Shown here: piece after piece, positions 42,951-51,742 of the stretch
Position numbering within the stretch: position 1 is the stretch's first letter
Layout of the letters: each line of letters starts with the position of its first letter
Source: Lewinellaceae bacterium
Lineage (GTDB): Bacteria > Bacteroidota > Bacteroidia > Chitinophagales > Saprospiraceae
Direction of reading: 5' to 3'
DNA length: 64,000 bases
Assembly (NCBI GenBank): GCA_020636155.1
Contig: JACJYM010000004.1
Span: 124,001 to 188,000 of the forward strand
Position numbers and translations under genes: made by a program
Notes under the pieces: generated by a model
What the model saw: the letters and a program-made list of their open reading frames with translations, nothing else
What the model was told of the DNA's origin: nothing
Database searches by the model: none

Positions 42951-44573
42951 TTAATTTGAAATTATTAATTTTTGCTTTCTGGTGCGGTTGTTTTGATTGA
43001 TGGAGATGTAATAAACACCATCCGGAAGCGCAAGTTGACCAAGATCTAAAAAGTTCTTTCCTAGCTCTAAATCAGCTTTGTTAATCACCTGATTGTGTAA
43101 TTTTTGTCCATTATTATTGGTAATTAATATTTCAAGTGGTGATTTATCTTTGACATTAACGACCATTCTGACTCTATCATCCGTAGGATTAGGATAAATT
43201 TGAAAATCCAATACTTGATTAACCAAGACATTGGTATTAATTCCTGAAATTCCTTTTTTGACCTTCACCTCATACAGCACTGGATTGGCAGTTGATTCTG
43301 AACCGGTATTTATAAAAAATATATTATCCGCACTACTCCTTATACCACCAAAAATATAGCCTACAGAGGTGTATTCATCCCCAATGCTATCAAAATTTAT
43401 TATGTGATCTTCTGTTCCATATTTTACAACGTCTGCAGTGATAAATTCAGAACTAGCTCCTAAATAATCCGGCATCTGCGCCGATAATGCAACTTCTTTC
43501 ATCTGACCATCATTATCCAAATTTATTTGTGTGATTGTTTTTACAAATGGCACGTTATTGTCTTGCACTATTTGATCTCCTTCTGGATAAAATTGAGCTA
43601 TACCCCCAAAAAATATAAAGTAATTTTCATTATTCGACTCATTATAAATAGTGAGATTGGCGCTATGGTAATGATTAAAGTATTGATTAAATTCTTCAAT
43701 CGGAAGATAGGCGTCTTCATTAACTCTTACGGGGTACAGCCATGGTAAATCCACAGTTGGTTGAAAAACCCCCGAAAAAGCCATTAAACTTTTAGATGAA
43801 TCATCCATAAATGGCAACAAATTGTAATCGCGACGGTGAAGGTGCATCTCATCATGAAACGGTACGTCATAGTTAACTTCTACTCCCGATTCATTTAATG
43901 AAACTTCAAAAATCCTAACCTCATTGGTATATTCTTGAAAAAAACCGGGACCATGATCGGGACCCATTGGGTTGTATGCCCCATCAAATCTTTGACCACC
44001 GACGAGATAAAATTTTTCACCTATTTTTTCTAATCTTCCACCTGTGACGGCCATTTTTTCATCTTTCAACGAGTACAAGGCACTCGAAGTGTCCTCTCCA
44101 TTTTCTAAGGCATTGATCAATGTAGGTACATCTACTACGCTGAGGTATGGAAATGTAATATGTCCATCCTCTGTATTACTAAAAGCATAACCACCTACTA
44201 GATAAAGGAAATTATCTTCTTGATAAAATTGGATATTAGTCGAGGCAAATTGCTCACTATATGGCATTCCAAGATTGGAGATGCTATAACTCGTAGCCAT
44301 TTTTGTATCTAAATCTAAAATGTAGATTTTCTTATTGTTTCCCAATTCATCAAATGAAGCGAAAGGCTGTCTTTGGTGTAATCCATCCAACCTTCCTCCG
44401 ATAATGAGTAATTTATTATCATATTTTGCAAAAGCATACGATTGTATTCCACTTAGACCAGTAACACTAATCGGTTCTAATTTAACATCAAATAGGGTTG
44501 ACTGTGATTTCAATCCAAATGAAAAAAACAGGAAAAATGCTACCCAATATAATGACATCTTTTGACTAGTCAT
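42951..44573 (-). CDS. exported kelch-like beta-propeller protein with T9SS sorting domain
   Basis: About 540 residues from the ATG at 44573; a TTG two codons upstream is in frame. A signal peptide ends near FGLKSQ. The body has five or six kelch-like blades (KLLIIGGRLDG, FLYLVGGYAF, KFYLVGGQRFDG, YFIFFGGIAQ, VGYIFGGIRS). The last 80 residues are a T9SS type A sorting domain (FQIYPNPTDDRVRM and GVYYISINQNNRTRKQKLIISN), so the protein is secreted or surface-bound. The function is unknown. It shares a transcript with the peroxiredoxin. Confidence 0.87.
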   Translation of the reverse strand: MTSQKMSLYWVAFFLFFSFGLKSQSTLFDVKLEPISVTGLSGIQSYAFAKYDNKLLIIGGRLDGLHQRQPFASFDELGNNKKIYILDLDTKMATSYSISNLGMPYSEQFASTNIQFYQEDNFLYLVGGYAFSNTEDGHITFPYLSVVDVPTLINALENGEDTSSALYSLKDEKMAVTGGRLEKIGEKFYLVGGQRFDGAYNPMGPDHGPGFFQEYTNEVRIFEVSLNESGVEVNYDVPFHDEMHLHRRDYNLLPFMDDSSKSLMAFSGVFQPTVDLPWLYPVRVNEDAYLPIEEFNQYFNHYHSANLTIYNESNNENYFIFFGGIAQFYPEGDQIVQDNNVPFVKTITQINLDNDGQMKEVALSAQMPDYLGASSEFITADVVKYGTEDHIINFDSIGDEYTSVGYIFGGIRSSADNIFFINTGSESTANPVLYEVKVKKGISGINTNVLVNQVLDFQIYPNPTDDRVRMVVNVKDKSPLEILITNNNGQKLHNQVINKADLELGKNFLDLGQLALPDGVYYISINQNNRTRKQKLIISN

Positions 44574-44589
44574 AATCAAAATTTTTAGA

Positions 44590-44619
44590 ATTTCTCCCCA
44601 TTGTGAAATGGGGAGAAAT
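44590..44619 (-). terminator. 13-bp hairpin terminator after the persulfide dioxygenase gene
   Basis: A perfect stem ATTTCTCCCCATT (44590-44602) with AATGGGGAGAAAT (44607-44619) closes a GTGA loop. It follows the dioxygenase gene and precedes the kelch gene, both on the minus strand. The T-run after it on that strand is modest (TCTAAAAATTTT). Confidence 0.8.
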
Positions 44620-44642
44620 ATTTTATTTAAAGTTAGAAAATA

Positions 44643-46058
44643 TTAAAGGAGGGTAGAAGGACAAACGTAGTCCGTAAGCTCAAATAATCCAGATTCTTGC
44701 ATATCTTTAAAGCCTCCTTTTACATCGACCATGTTTCTATAGCCTCGTGATTGAAGAATAGAAGCATAAATCAACGATCTGTATCCAGATGCACAGTGTA
44801 GATAATACTTCTTATCATTATCGGTAAACTGCTTCATCGTTTCGTTAAAGTAGTCTAATGGAGCATTCATTGCACCCACTACATGTTCTGCGCCATATTC
44901 ACTTTTCTTTCGGATATCCACAATCGTGGCATCTTCAATTTTTGATAATTCTTCTACACTGACTGATTCTACGACATCATACTCTCTTCCATCCATTTTC
45001 CAAGCTTCAAATCCACCTTTTAGATAACCAAGTGTATTGTCATAACCCACTCGTGCCAATCTTGTAATGACTTCCTCGACCCTTTCTGGTTCTGCGACGA
45101 TAAGAATCTCTTGTTTTACATCTGGAAGAAGAGTTCCTACCCAAGTAGCAAAACTGCCATCGATACCTATAAAAATCGAATTTGGTACGAAACCTTCTCT
45201 AAATCTGTCTTTGTCTCTTGTGTCAATAATTACCGCACTGGTCTCATTGGCTACCAATTCAAATTCTTTTGGAGAAAGCGCTTTCATCCCTTTATCTAGA
45301 ACATCATCTAAGCTTTCATAACCTTTGATGTTCAACATAACGTTTTGTGGGAAGTATGCGGGAGGAGGCATTAGTCCTGTTAATACCTCTTTGATAAATT
45401 GTTCTTTTGTAAGCTCTGGATTAAGAGCATAATTGGTTTTCTTTTGATTTCCGAGTGTATCTGTGGTCTCACTACTCATGTTTTTTCCACAAGCAGAACC
45501 TTTTCCGTGTGCCGGATATACGATAATATCATCATTAAGAGGCATTATTTTATTTCTCAATGAATCATATAAATAACCTGCCAATTTTTCCTGAGTTAAG
45601 TCTTTGACTACTTTTTGGGCTAAGTCAGGTCGTCCTACATCCCCAATAAAAAGGGTGTCTCCGGTAAATATTCCAACTTCCTTGCCAGATTCGTCTCTTA
45701 ATAAGTAACAACTACTTTCCATCGTGTGACCAGGAGTATGAAGTACTTCTAGGGTGATATCTCCTATTTTAAATATTTGTCCATTCTCTGCAACTATTTT
45801 TTTGAACCCTGTTTCCATTTCTGTAGGACCATACACGATATCTGCACCAGTTTTAGCCGCTAAATCGATGTGTCCTGACACAAAATCGGCGTGAAAATGG
45901 GTTTCAAAAATGTATTTTATCTTAGCATTATCTTTGGCGGCTCTTTCTAAATATGGCGTTGATTCTCTCAATGGATCAATGATAGCTGCTTCTCCATTTG
46001 ATTCAATATAGTAAGCTGCTTCTGCCAAACAACCGGTATATATTTGTTCTAATTTCAT
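44643..46058 (-). CDS. CstB-like persulfide dioxygenase / rhodanese fusion
   Basis: 471 residues in three parts. The metallo-beta-lactamase domain (1-245) has THFHADFVSGH, with His54, His111 (LHTPGHTMES) and Asp134 (FTGDTLFIGD) as the likely iron ligands by analogy with ETHE1, and Cys190 in GKGSACGK. A middle rhodanese-like domain (about 255-365) lacks an active-site Cys. The C-terminal rhodanese (about 370-471) has Cys422 in YYLHCASGYRS. This matches the persulfide dioxygenase-sulfurtransferase CstB, which turns persulfide into thiosulfate or sulfite. It would take over the product of the sulfide:quinone reductase 2.6 kb downstream. Confidence 0.9.
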   Translation of the reverse strand: MKLEQIYTGCLAEAAYYIESNGEAAIIDPLRESTPYLERAAKDNAKIKYIFETHFHADFVSGHIDLAAKTGADIVYGPTEMETGFKKIVAENGQIFKIGDITLEVLHTPGHTMESSCYLLRDESGKEVGIFTGDTLFIGDVGRPDLAQKVVKDLTQEKLAGYLYDSLRNKIMPLNDDIIVYPAHGKGSACGKNMSSETTDTLGNQKKTNYALNPELTKEQFIKEVLTGLMPPPAYFPQNVMLNIKGYESLDDVLDKGMKALSPKEFELVANETSAVIIDTRDKDRFREGFVPNSIFIGIDGSFATWVGTLLPDVKQEILIVAEPERVEEVITRLARVGYDNTLGYLKGGFEAWKMDGREYDVVESVSVEELSKIEDATIVDIRKKSEYGAEHVVGAMNAPLDYFNETMKQFTDNDKKYYLHCASGYRSLIYASILQSRGYRNMVDVKGGFKDMQESGLFELTDYVCPSTLL

Positions 46059-46092
46059 AAATAATAAGTTTTTTAGTGAATTAATTTATTTA

Positions 46093-46100
46093 CAAATTTA
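46093..46100 (-). promoter_or_regulatory. -7 promoter element TAAATTTG of the persulfide dioxygenase gene
   Basis: Exact TAnnTTTG match on the minus strand, 35 nt before the ATG. The dyad at 46123-46136 is centred about 42 nt before the predicted start. Confidence 0.6.
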
Positions 46101-46122
46101 TCATGGTTTAATGATTCAATGG

Positions 46123-46136
46123 GTGACTTGCGTTAC
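46123..46136. promoter_or_regulatory. GTGAC-N4-GTTAC dyad upstream of the persulfide dioxygenase gene
   Basis: GTGACTTGCGTTAC, on the coding strand GTAAC-GCAA-GTCAC. Nine of ten arm positions equal the sqr dyad. It is centred near -42 relative to the start predicted from the -7 element, the class II position of Crp/Fnr activators. Confidence 0.55.
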
Positions 46137-46216
46137 AAAACATTTTTAGATTAACAAACTAAAAATTGACTCCAAATATAATGACAATATAATATTAAAA
46201 TACGTTTAATTATTTT

Positions 46217-46455
46217 TCAAGCTGATATTTTAAGTTCTTTGCCATCCCTTTTATTAGCCATAGCTTTTAAACAAACAAAGTGATGTAAAAGATTTGGTTG
46301 CTCAATTGTATTGGTATAAAGAAAAGAAATGCAGTTCAAGCAGTGTAATTTTGGATAATCTGGACTAGAGCATTTTTCTTATCGTTAACAACGTATTTGT
46401 AATCCAATGAAAATGAACTAGCTGCTAGACAATTTTTTTCTAGTATGCTACACAT
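46217..46455 (-). pseudogene. small cysteine-rich reading frame, broken by one base
   Basis: From an ATG at 46455 (46 nt after the pntB stop) the frame runs 27 codons to an A5 tract on the minus strand (46373-46377). There a single added A would carry it into a second open frame that ends at 46217, giving about 79 residues. The second part is Cys/His-rich (PDYPKLHCLNCISFL, then LHHFVCLKAMANKRDGKE), which looks like a metal-binding domain. As read, the first frame ends at a TGA at 46336. It may be a real small gene hit by a homopolymer error, a decaying gene, or chance. Confidence 0.35.
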
Positions 46456-46500
46456 ACTAACTAAAACCAAGAAACCAGATTTCAAAAAAGTACAGAAGTC

Positions 46501-47892
46501 CTAGTTCAAGTTCTTCACTTCCTCAGCAATCTTTTTTAACGAACTGCCAGCATCGCCAAAAAGCATTTTTGTATTTGGTCTGAAAAATAGTGGATTAGAA
46601 ATCCCCGCATAGCCGGGATTCATACTCCTTTTGAAAACTATGACTTGTTTTGCCTTCCATACTTCAAGGACTGGCATTCCATAAATGTTGCTTGATTTGT
46701 CCTCTACAGCTGCAGGATTCACGACGTCATTGGCACCCACCACAAGGACAAGATCTACCTCGTCCATCATCGAATTGGAATCCTCAAGATCTAAAAGCTT
46801 ATCATAGCTGATATCGACCTCCGCCAAGATTACATTCATATGCCCGGGCATTCGTCCAGCTACGGGGTGAATACCATAAACGACTTCCACGTCATTTTTA
46901 GCCAATAGCTCGTCCAACTCTTTGGCTTGTTTCTGGGCTTGAGATACTGCCATACCATAACCTGGAACAACCAATACTTTTTGAGCATAATTAGCCATAA
47001 TTGCCACATCTTGAGCAGTTGCTTCTTGGTGTACACCATCTTCTTTTTCTCCCGCAGAACCCTTAGGAGAGCTGCTACCGAATCCTCCTATAATGACATT
47101 CCATATTGACCTATTCATGGCATTACACATCATCAATGTCAATAAGGTGCCGGAAGCTCCGACTAAAATTCCACCCAAAATCATAATTTGGCTATGATAA
47201 ATAAATCCTGCAAATGCAGCGGATATCCCGGTAATAGAATTTAATAACGATATCACCACAGGCATATCTGCACCTCCAATTGGTGCAACAAAAGAAATCC
47301 CATAAACCAAAGATAAAATAGTAAAAACCATGAAATCAGTGGCACTCTGCGTCTCCATTGTTTTATATCCAAAATAAATGGTTACAATCAACAATATCAC
47401 ATTGATTACTTGGTGATATGGTAATATCACATTCTTGTCCTTGACTTTTCCATCCAGTTTTAAATAGGCCAAAATACTTCCTGAAAATGAAATTGCCCCC
47501 ACAAAGGCCGTAAATACAATCACGAATAAGATAATCGTATTGTTATTTCCACTATTAACGTATTTTAAAAATTCTGTTCCTGCCAACAACATCGCACTGC
47601 CTCCACCCAGACCATTAAATATTGAGACCAATTGAGGCATGCCCGTCATCTGAACTTTGAGAGCCGCCATATACCCAATAACTCCGCCTATAAGTAGTGA
47701 ACCGATTATCCAAATGTAATTATTGTGATCACCCTCGAGCGGTACAACAAAACTTACCAAAATTGCCAGTCCCATCCCAAATGCGGCCGTCAGATTTCCA
47801 ACTCTGGCAGTTCGGGGATCACTCAGCTTCCTTAACCCAATGATAAAACATATAGCACTGATTAAATAAAGAATTTCATAAATCGCCAACAT
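46501..47892 (-). CDS. pntB: NAD(P) transhydrogenase subunit beta
   Basis: 463 residues: nine or so membrane helices (about 1-260) forming domain II, then the NADP(H)-binding domain III (about 285-463) with VPGYGMAVSQAQ and GIHPVAGRMPGHMNVILAE, and the conserved YAGISNPLF near the end. With the two alpha subunits it uses the proton gradient to drive NADH + NADP+ to NAD+ + NADPH. Its start overlaps the stop of the preceding subunit gene by one base (TAATG). Confidence 0.97.
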   Translation of the reverse strand: MLAIYEILYLISAICFIIGLRKLSDPRTARVGNLTAAFGMGLAILVSFVVPLEGDHNNYIWIIGSLLIGGVIGYMAALKVQMTGMPQLVSIFNGLGGGSAMLLAGTEFLKYVNSGNNNTIILFVIVFTAFVGAISFSGSILAYLKLDGKVKDKNVILPYHQVINVILLIVTIYFGYKTMETQSATDFMVFTILSLVYGISFVAPIGGADMPVVISLLNSITGISAAFAGFIYHSQIMILGGILVGASGTLLTLMMCNAMNRSIWNVIIGGFGSSSPKGSAGEKEDGVHQEATAQDVAIMANYAQKVLVVPGYGMAVSQAQKQAKELDELLAKNDVEVVYGIHPVAGRMPGHMNVILAEVDISYDKLLDLEDSNSMMDEVDLVLVVGANDVVNPAAVEDKSSNIYGMPVLEVWKAKQVIVFKRSMNPGYAGISNPLFFRPNTKMLFGDAGSSLKKIAEEVKNLN

Positions 47893-48200
47893 TATTTCTT
47901 CTTTTTAAATAGGTTAAGCATTCTGTCTGTTACAGCAAATCCCCCAATCACATTGATGAAGGCCATGATAATAGCCACAGAACCAATTACAAGTGAAAAA
48001 GTGTCTTGAGGATCACACTCACGCATAAAAAAAATGGAACCAATCAAAACGATACCACTTATCGCATTGGCTCCTGACATGAGCGGGGTGTGAAGCACCG
48101 TAGGCACTTTTGATATCAATTCAAACCCTAAGAATATCGTAAATACCAATAGGTAGATCGATATCATATTTTCAGTTAGAAAATTTAATACTTCATTCAT
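47892..48200 (-). CDS. pntAB: NAD(P) transhydrogenase subunit alpha, membrane part
   Basis: 102 residues with three membrane helices (about 10-30, 37-57 and 65-92), the separate PntA2 subunit of the three-gene transhydrogenase as in Rhodospirillum rubrum. The block LHTPLMSGANAISGIVLIGS is characteristic of this domain. It lies between pntAA and pntB, with 3 bp and a 1-bp overlap to its neighbours. Confidence 0.96.
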   Translation of the reverse strand: MNEVLNFLTENMISIYLLVFTIFLGFELISKVPTVLHTPLMSGANAISGIVLIGSIFFMRECDPQDTFSLVIGSVAIIMAFINVIGGFAVTDRMLNLFKKKK

Positions 48201-48203
48201 TTT

Positions 48204-49265
48204 TTAATATTTTGGATAAATCATCGAGGCTTGTAAGATTTCGTCATTTTCTGGAATTACAAGTTCTCCATTATAAAACATAGTGGACAAATAATTATAA
48301 ACATTGTTAGAGAGCAATTCTGATGCATCAATAATTTTTTCAAGAAATAATGATGAATTGCCTATGATTTTTACTCCGTGATGAAAAACCTCCTCATTGT
48401 CCTTAGAGAGCTCGCAATTTCCTCCGGTAGATGAAGCCATATCCACGATTATAGATCCAAATTTCATGGCTTCTACCATCTCCTTAGTAATCAGAATGGG
48501 TGCTTTTTTGCCTCTTAGCTGTGCCGTACAAATAATGACATCTGATTTGGCAGCACTTTTGGCAATTTCTTGTTTTTGCCTCATTAAGTAATCTTCTGAT
48601 TGCTGAACGGCATAACCTCCTGCCGCCGAGTCATCCTTTGAGCCTTCTACTTCGACGAATTTGGCACCCAAGGATTCAACTTCTTGTTTTACGGCAGCTC
48701 TCACATCAAAGGCTTCTACTCTTGAGCCCAATCTTTTAGCTGTTGCGATGGCTTGAAGCCCCGCCACTCCAGCTCCAATGACGAGAGTCTGAGCAGGTTT
48801 TATGGTGCCTGCTGCGGTCATCATCATGGGAAAATATCTCTCTGACTGCACAGCCGCGGTAATCACTGCTTGATAACCTGCCAAAGATGCCATAGATGAT
48901 AACACGTCCATACTTTGTGCTAAAGTAGTCCTTGGAATCATGTCCATGCTGAATATTTTTACATTGGCAGGCAGCCCCTCGGGATTGAACTTTCCGTTGT
49001 ATGGCTCGAAAAACGAGACCACTATTTTACTTCCATTAAGAGATTTTAGTTCGGACAAATCATTAAAATTATTAGCATATATGATGTCTGCCTCACTTAA
49101 AACGGTCTCTCGGGAGCATTCTTCTTCTATTTGAGTTAATCCTATACCACTTCCAATTCCATCTTCCATCAAAACATCAATATTCTGCTTTTTCCATTTA
49201 TCAATGTTCTTTTGAGATATTGGACATCGGTCGTCTCCTACACTTTTTATAAAGCCTATTTTCAT
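48204..49265 (-). CDS. pntAA: NAD(P) transhydrogenase subunit alpha, NAD-binding part
   Basis: 353 residues: soluble domain I, which binds NAD(H). It resembles alanine dehydrogenase, with the nucleotide fold VIGAGVAGLQAIATAKRLGSR near residue 165 and the RxxVKQEVESLGAKFVEVE stretch that follows. GLPANVKIFSMDMIPR and ITKEMVEAMKFGSIIVDMA are family blocks. First gene of the pnt operon. It supplies NADPH, which peroxiredoxin and thiol systems nearby could use, although no link is proven. Confidence 0.96.
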   Translation of the reverse strand: MKIGFIKSVGDDRCPISQKNIDKWKKQNIDVLMEDGIGSGIGLTQIEEECSRETVLSEADIIYANNFNDLSELKSLNGSKIVVSFFEPYNGKFNPEGLPANVKIFSMDMIPRTTLAQSMDVLSSMASLAGYQAVITAAVQSERYFPMMMTAAGTIKPAQTLVIGAGVAGLQAIATAKRLGSRVEAFDVRAAVKQEVESLGAKFVEVEGSKDDSAAGGYAVQQSEDYLMRQKQEIAKSAAKSDVIICTAQLRGKKAPILITKEMVEAMKFGSIIVDMASSTGGNCELSKDNEEVFHHGVKIIGNSSLFLEKIIDASELLSNNVYNYLSTMFYNGELVIPENDEILQASMIYPKY

Positions 49266-49602
49266 CAGTGTAATAAATTTTTAATCAAAAGTCAACCATA
49301 GATAGTTAATCATCTCACTAGTGTGTCATCATTAACTCAAATATGGTCTGATTCATTTTTAATTTTCTATGAATAAAGCTTAAAATTACGGTTTATTCTA
49401 GAATTCCAATATTTTTCAATCCCAGAAATAACCTCAATAATAAGTTTTGGTTTTTCCACCCAAATAATGTGATTATTGAGGTGTTGATTTCCTATTCCTA
49501 CACTGTTTTTCTCTCTGTTAACGAATTTTAAAATTATGTAATCATATTTTTTTATCAATTAAAATTCTGAAATTGCGGGCTTTTCAGCAAAAATGTGCCA
49601 CA
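49266..49602. other. intergenic region with possible hydrolase remnant
   Basis: 337 bp. A minus-strand frame (49367-49558) contains NHIIWVEKPKLIIEVI, which resembles the C-terminus of alpha/beta-hydrolases where the catalytic His sits (GxNHFIPWxxPELIxEAI). The rest of such a protein is absent. Otherwise AT-rich, and no promoter match is exact. Confidence 0.3.
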
Positions 49603-50169
49603 ATGAGCAACAGTGATCAAAAAATTGATTTTGGGGGATTACTCAAAAAAGCAAATGCCTACAAGCAAGTTCTCCAAAACACCATTGATTATAGAGAGCA
49701 ATGGACTAAAACTTTAAAGCCACTAATTCTGGAAACTTTGGATGAAGTAAAAGAAGAGACAGGAATTAAGGCAAGTGTTGAGAGTAGAGACCAAATTAAT
49801 AACCTTGAAGCCATTGTTTTTGACTTGGGTAGATCGGCAAGTGGTATCTCGGAAAACCTAGAAAACACCGATATAAAAAGAACCATGGTAAAATTTAACG
49901 GTTCCTTGATATACCAGCAATTGTTCAATGGAAAAATTATGGTTATGACTTCAAGCCCTTTTATCGAGGGATATGGAGAACCTAAGCCACCCAGAATGGT
50001 AGAAATATTGCGGCCTGATGAACTCAAAAAACCATTTATTCTGCGACATCTCGAACTCTTATTCAAAGAATTAATAGAATGGGAGGATTATGATGATGAC
50101 GAACCCAGCAACGGCAAGAAACCTATAGGATTTAACCCGATTGTTATGAGTCAGATAGATGACGAATGA
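49603..50169 (+). CDS. conserved-looking soluble protein, unknown function
   Basis: 188 residues from the ATG at 49603; an upstream TTG at 49573 is in frame but has no support. The N-terminal part (about 10-60) is helical (LLKKANAYKQVLQNTIDYREQW), followed by a mixed alpha/beta part with FNGSLIYQQLFNGKIMVMTSS and the acidic end WEDYDDDEPSNG. No signal peptide or membrane segment. I recognise no family. gltX follows 67 bp downstream with its own promoter. Confidence 0.7.
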   Translation: MSNSDQKIDFGGLLKKANAYKQVLQNTIDYREQWTKTLKPLILETLDEVKEETGIKASVESRDQINNLEAIVFDLGRSASGISENLENTDIKRTMVKFNGSLIYQQLFNGKIMVMTSSPFIEGYGEPKPPRMVEILRPDELKKPFILRHLELLFKELIEWEDYDDDEPSNGKKPIGFNPIVMSQIDDE

Positions 50170-50203
50170 ATGATATGATGCCCTGCTGATAACAAGTTTT
50201 TAC

Positions 50204-50211
50204 TAATTTTG
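50204..50211 (+). promoter_or_regulatory. -7 promoter element TAATTTTG of gltX
   Basis: Exact TAnnTTTG match 26 nt before the gltX ATG. Confidence 0.55.
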
Positions 50212-50236
50212 CGTGCTTATATAAAAAATGTTTTAA

Positions 50237-51739
50237 ATGAGTGTAAGAGTGCGATTTGCTCCTAGTCCGACCGGGCCACTGCATATTGGTGGTGTGAGAA
50301 CAGCCTTGTATAATTATCTTTTGGCAAAAAAGATGGGTGGTACTTTTATCTTGAGAATAGAAGATACGGATCAAACCAGATATGTCCAAGGAGCCGAGGA
50401 TTATATCATCGAATCTTTAAATTGGTGTGGATTAGTTCCCGATGAAGGACCAAACAAACAAGGAGAATATGGCCCATACCGACAGTCAGAACGGAAAGAT
50501 TTGTACCATGAATATGCTCAGAAATTGGTGAATGATGGAAATGCCTATTATGCTTTTGATACTGCAGAAGAATTAGAAGCGATCAGAAATGAAGAGGCAG
50601 AAAATGGAAATCACAACTTCAAGTATGATTCCTTTACACGTAGAAAAATGAAGAATAGTGTGAGCTTGACTGGCGATGAGGTAAAAATGCTTTTGGAAAA
50701 TGGAACACCTTATACTATTAGATTGAAAATACCCCAAGATACGGTGATTTCTTTTACGGATTTGATCAGAGGAGATGTGAGTTTTGACAGTAATGAATTA
50801 GATGATAAAGTGATTCTCAAGGCAGATGGTATGCCCACTTATCACTTAGCCAATATCGTAGATGACCATTTGATGGAAATTAGCCACGTAATCAGAGGCG
50901 AAGAATGGTTGTCAAGTACGGCACATCATGTATTGATGTATGAATTTTTTGGCTGGCAAAGGCCAGAATTTGCCCATTTACCTTTGATACTCAAACCCTC
51001 AGGACAAGGAAAATTAAGTAAAAGAGATGGAGCTAAATTTGGGTTCCCCGTATTTCCGCTAGATTGGCATCCCGAGAATGATGAATCTTTCGAGGGATTC
51101 AGAGAAGCTGGATTTTTGCCTGAAGCCTTACTAAATTTCTTGGCATTTCTTGGTTGGAATCCTGGAGATGATCGGGAAATACTTTCGATGGATGAACTCA
51201 TTGACGCTTTTAGTATTGATAAAATTGTCAAGTCCGGAGCTAAGTTTGATTACGATAAGGCAAAATGGTACAATCAGCAATATCTCATTGCGATGTCAAA
51301 TGACGACCTCGCAAGATTGTTAAACGACGAAAATCTAAATACATCAGACGTTCCGTTTGAAAAACTGAGCAGAATTGCGGGTATGATGAAAGAACGGGTA
51401 TACTTCTACACCGATATTCTCCGCGATGGCCAATACCTTTATGAAAAACCTGCTAGCTATGACACAGAAACTTTGGCTAAAAAGTGGAATCCAATTAATG
51501 AACCTTTCTTGGTTCAAATTATAGAAATGGTCAACGACGATGGAAATGCCGATGAACTTTCGCATGCTGTAAAAAATTTCATTGCGGATAAAGGCTTAAA
51601 AATGGGTGAAATACTCCCCGTTCTCAGGATTACGATGACCGGCACCATGAAGGGTCCAGACCTTTTTGAGACCATGACTCTACTAGGCAAAGACGAATGT
51701 ATGGCTCGATATAACTATCTCAGCACCAATCTAATATAA
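50237..51739 (+). CDS. gltX: glutamate--tRNA ligase
   Basis: Class I synthetase that charges tRNA-Glu. 500 residues: the HIGH-type motif is in APSPTGPLHIGGVRTALYNY (His16), the KMSKS-type motif is KLSKR at 259-263, and the anticodon-binding helices fill the C-terminal third. Lacking the four-cysteine zinc site of some GltX, as in many relatives. A 56-residue protein gene starts 3 nt after the stop. Confidence 0.98.
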   Translation: MSVRVRFAPSPTGPLHIGGVRTALYNYLLAKKMGGTFILRIEDTDQTRYVQGAEDYIIESLNWCGLVPDEGPNKQGEYGPYRQSERKDLYHEYAQKLVNDGNAYYAFDTAEELEAIRNEEAENGNHNFKYDSFTRRKMKNSVSLTGDEVKMLLENGTPYTIRLKIPQDTVISFTDLIRGDVSFDSNELDDKVILKADGMPTYHLANIVDDHLMEISHVIRGEEWLSSTAHHVLMYEFFGWQRPEFAHLPLILKPSGQGKLSKRDGAKFGFPVFPLDWHPENDESFEGFREAGFLPEALLNFLAFLGWNPGDDREILSMDELIDAFSIDKIVKSGAKFDYDKAKWYNQQYLIAMSNDDLARLLNDENLNTSDVPFEKLSRIAGMMKERVYFYTDILRDGQYLYEKPASYDTETLAKKWNPINEPFLVQIIEMVNDDGNADELSHAVKNFIADKGLKMGEILPVLRITMTGTMKGPDLFETMTLLGKDECMARYNYLSTNLI

Positions 51740-51742
51740 ATA

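Larger units (their letters stand above)
46059..46500. other. intergenic region between pntB and the persulfide dioxygenase gene
   Basis: 442 bp. The left third holds the promoter and dyad of the dioxygenase gene. The right part holds the broken small frame described separately. The remainder (46137-46216) is AT-rich and shows nothing I can name. Confidence 0.6.
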
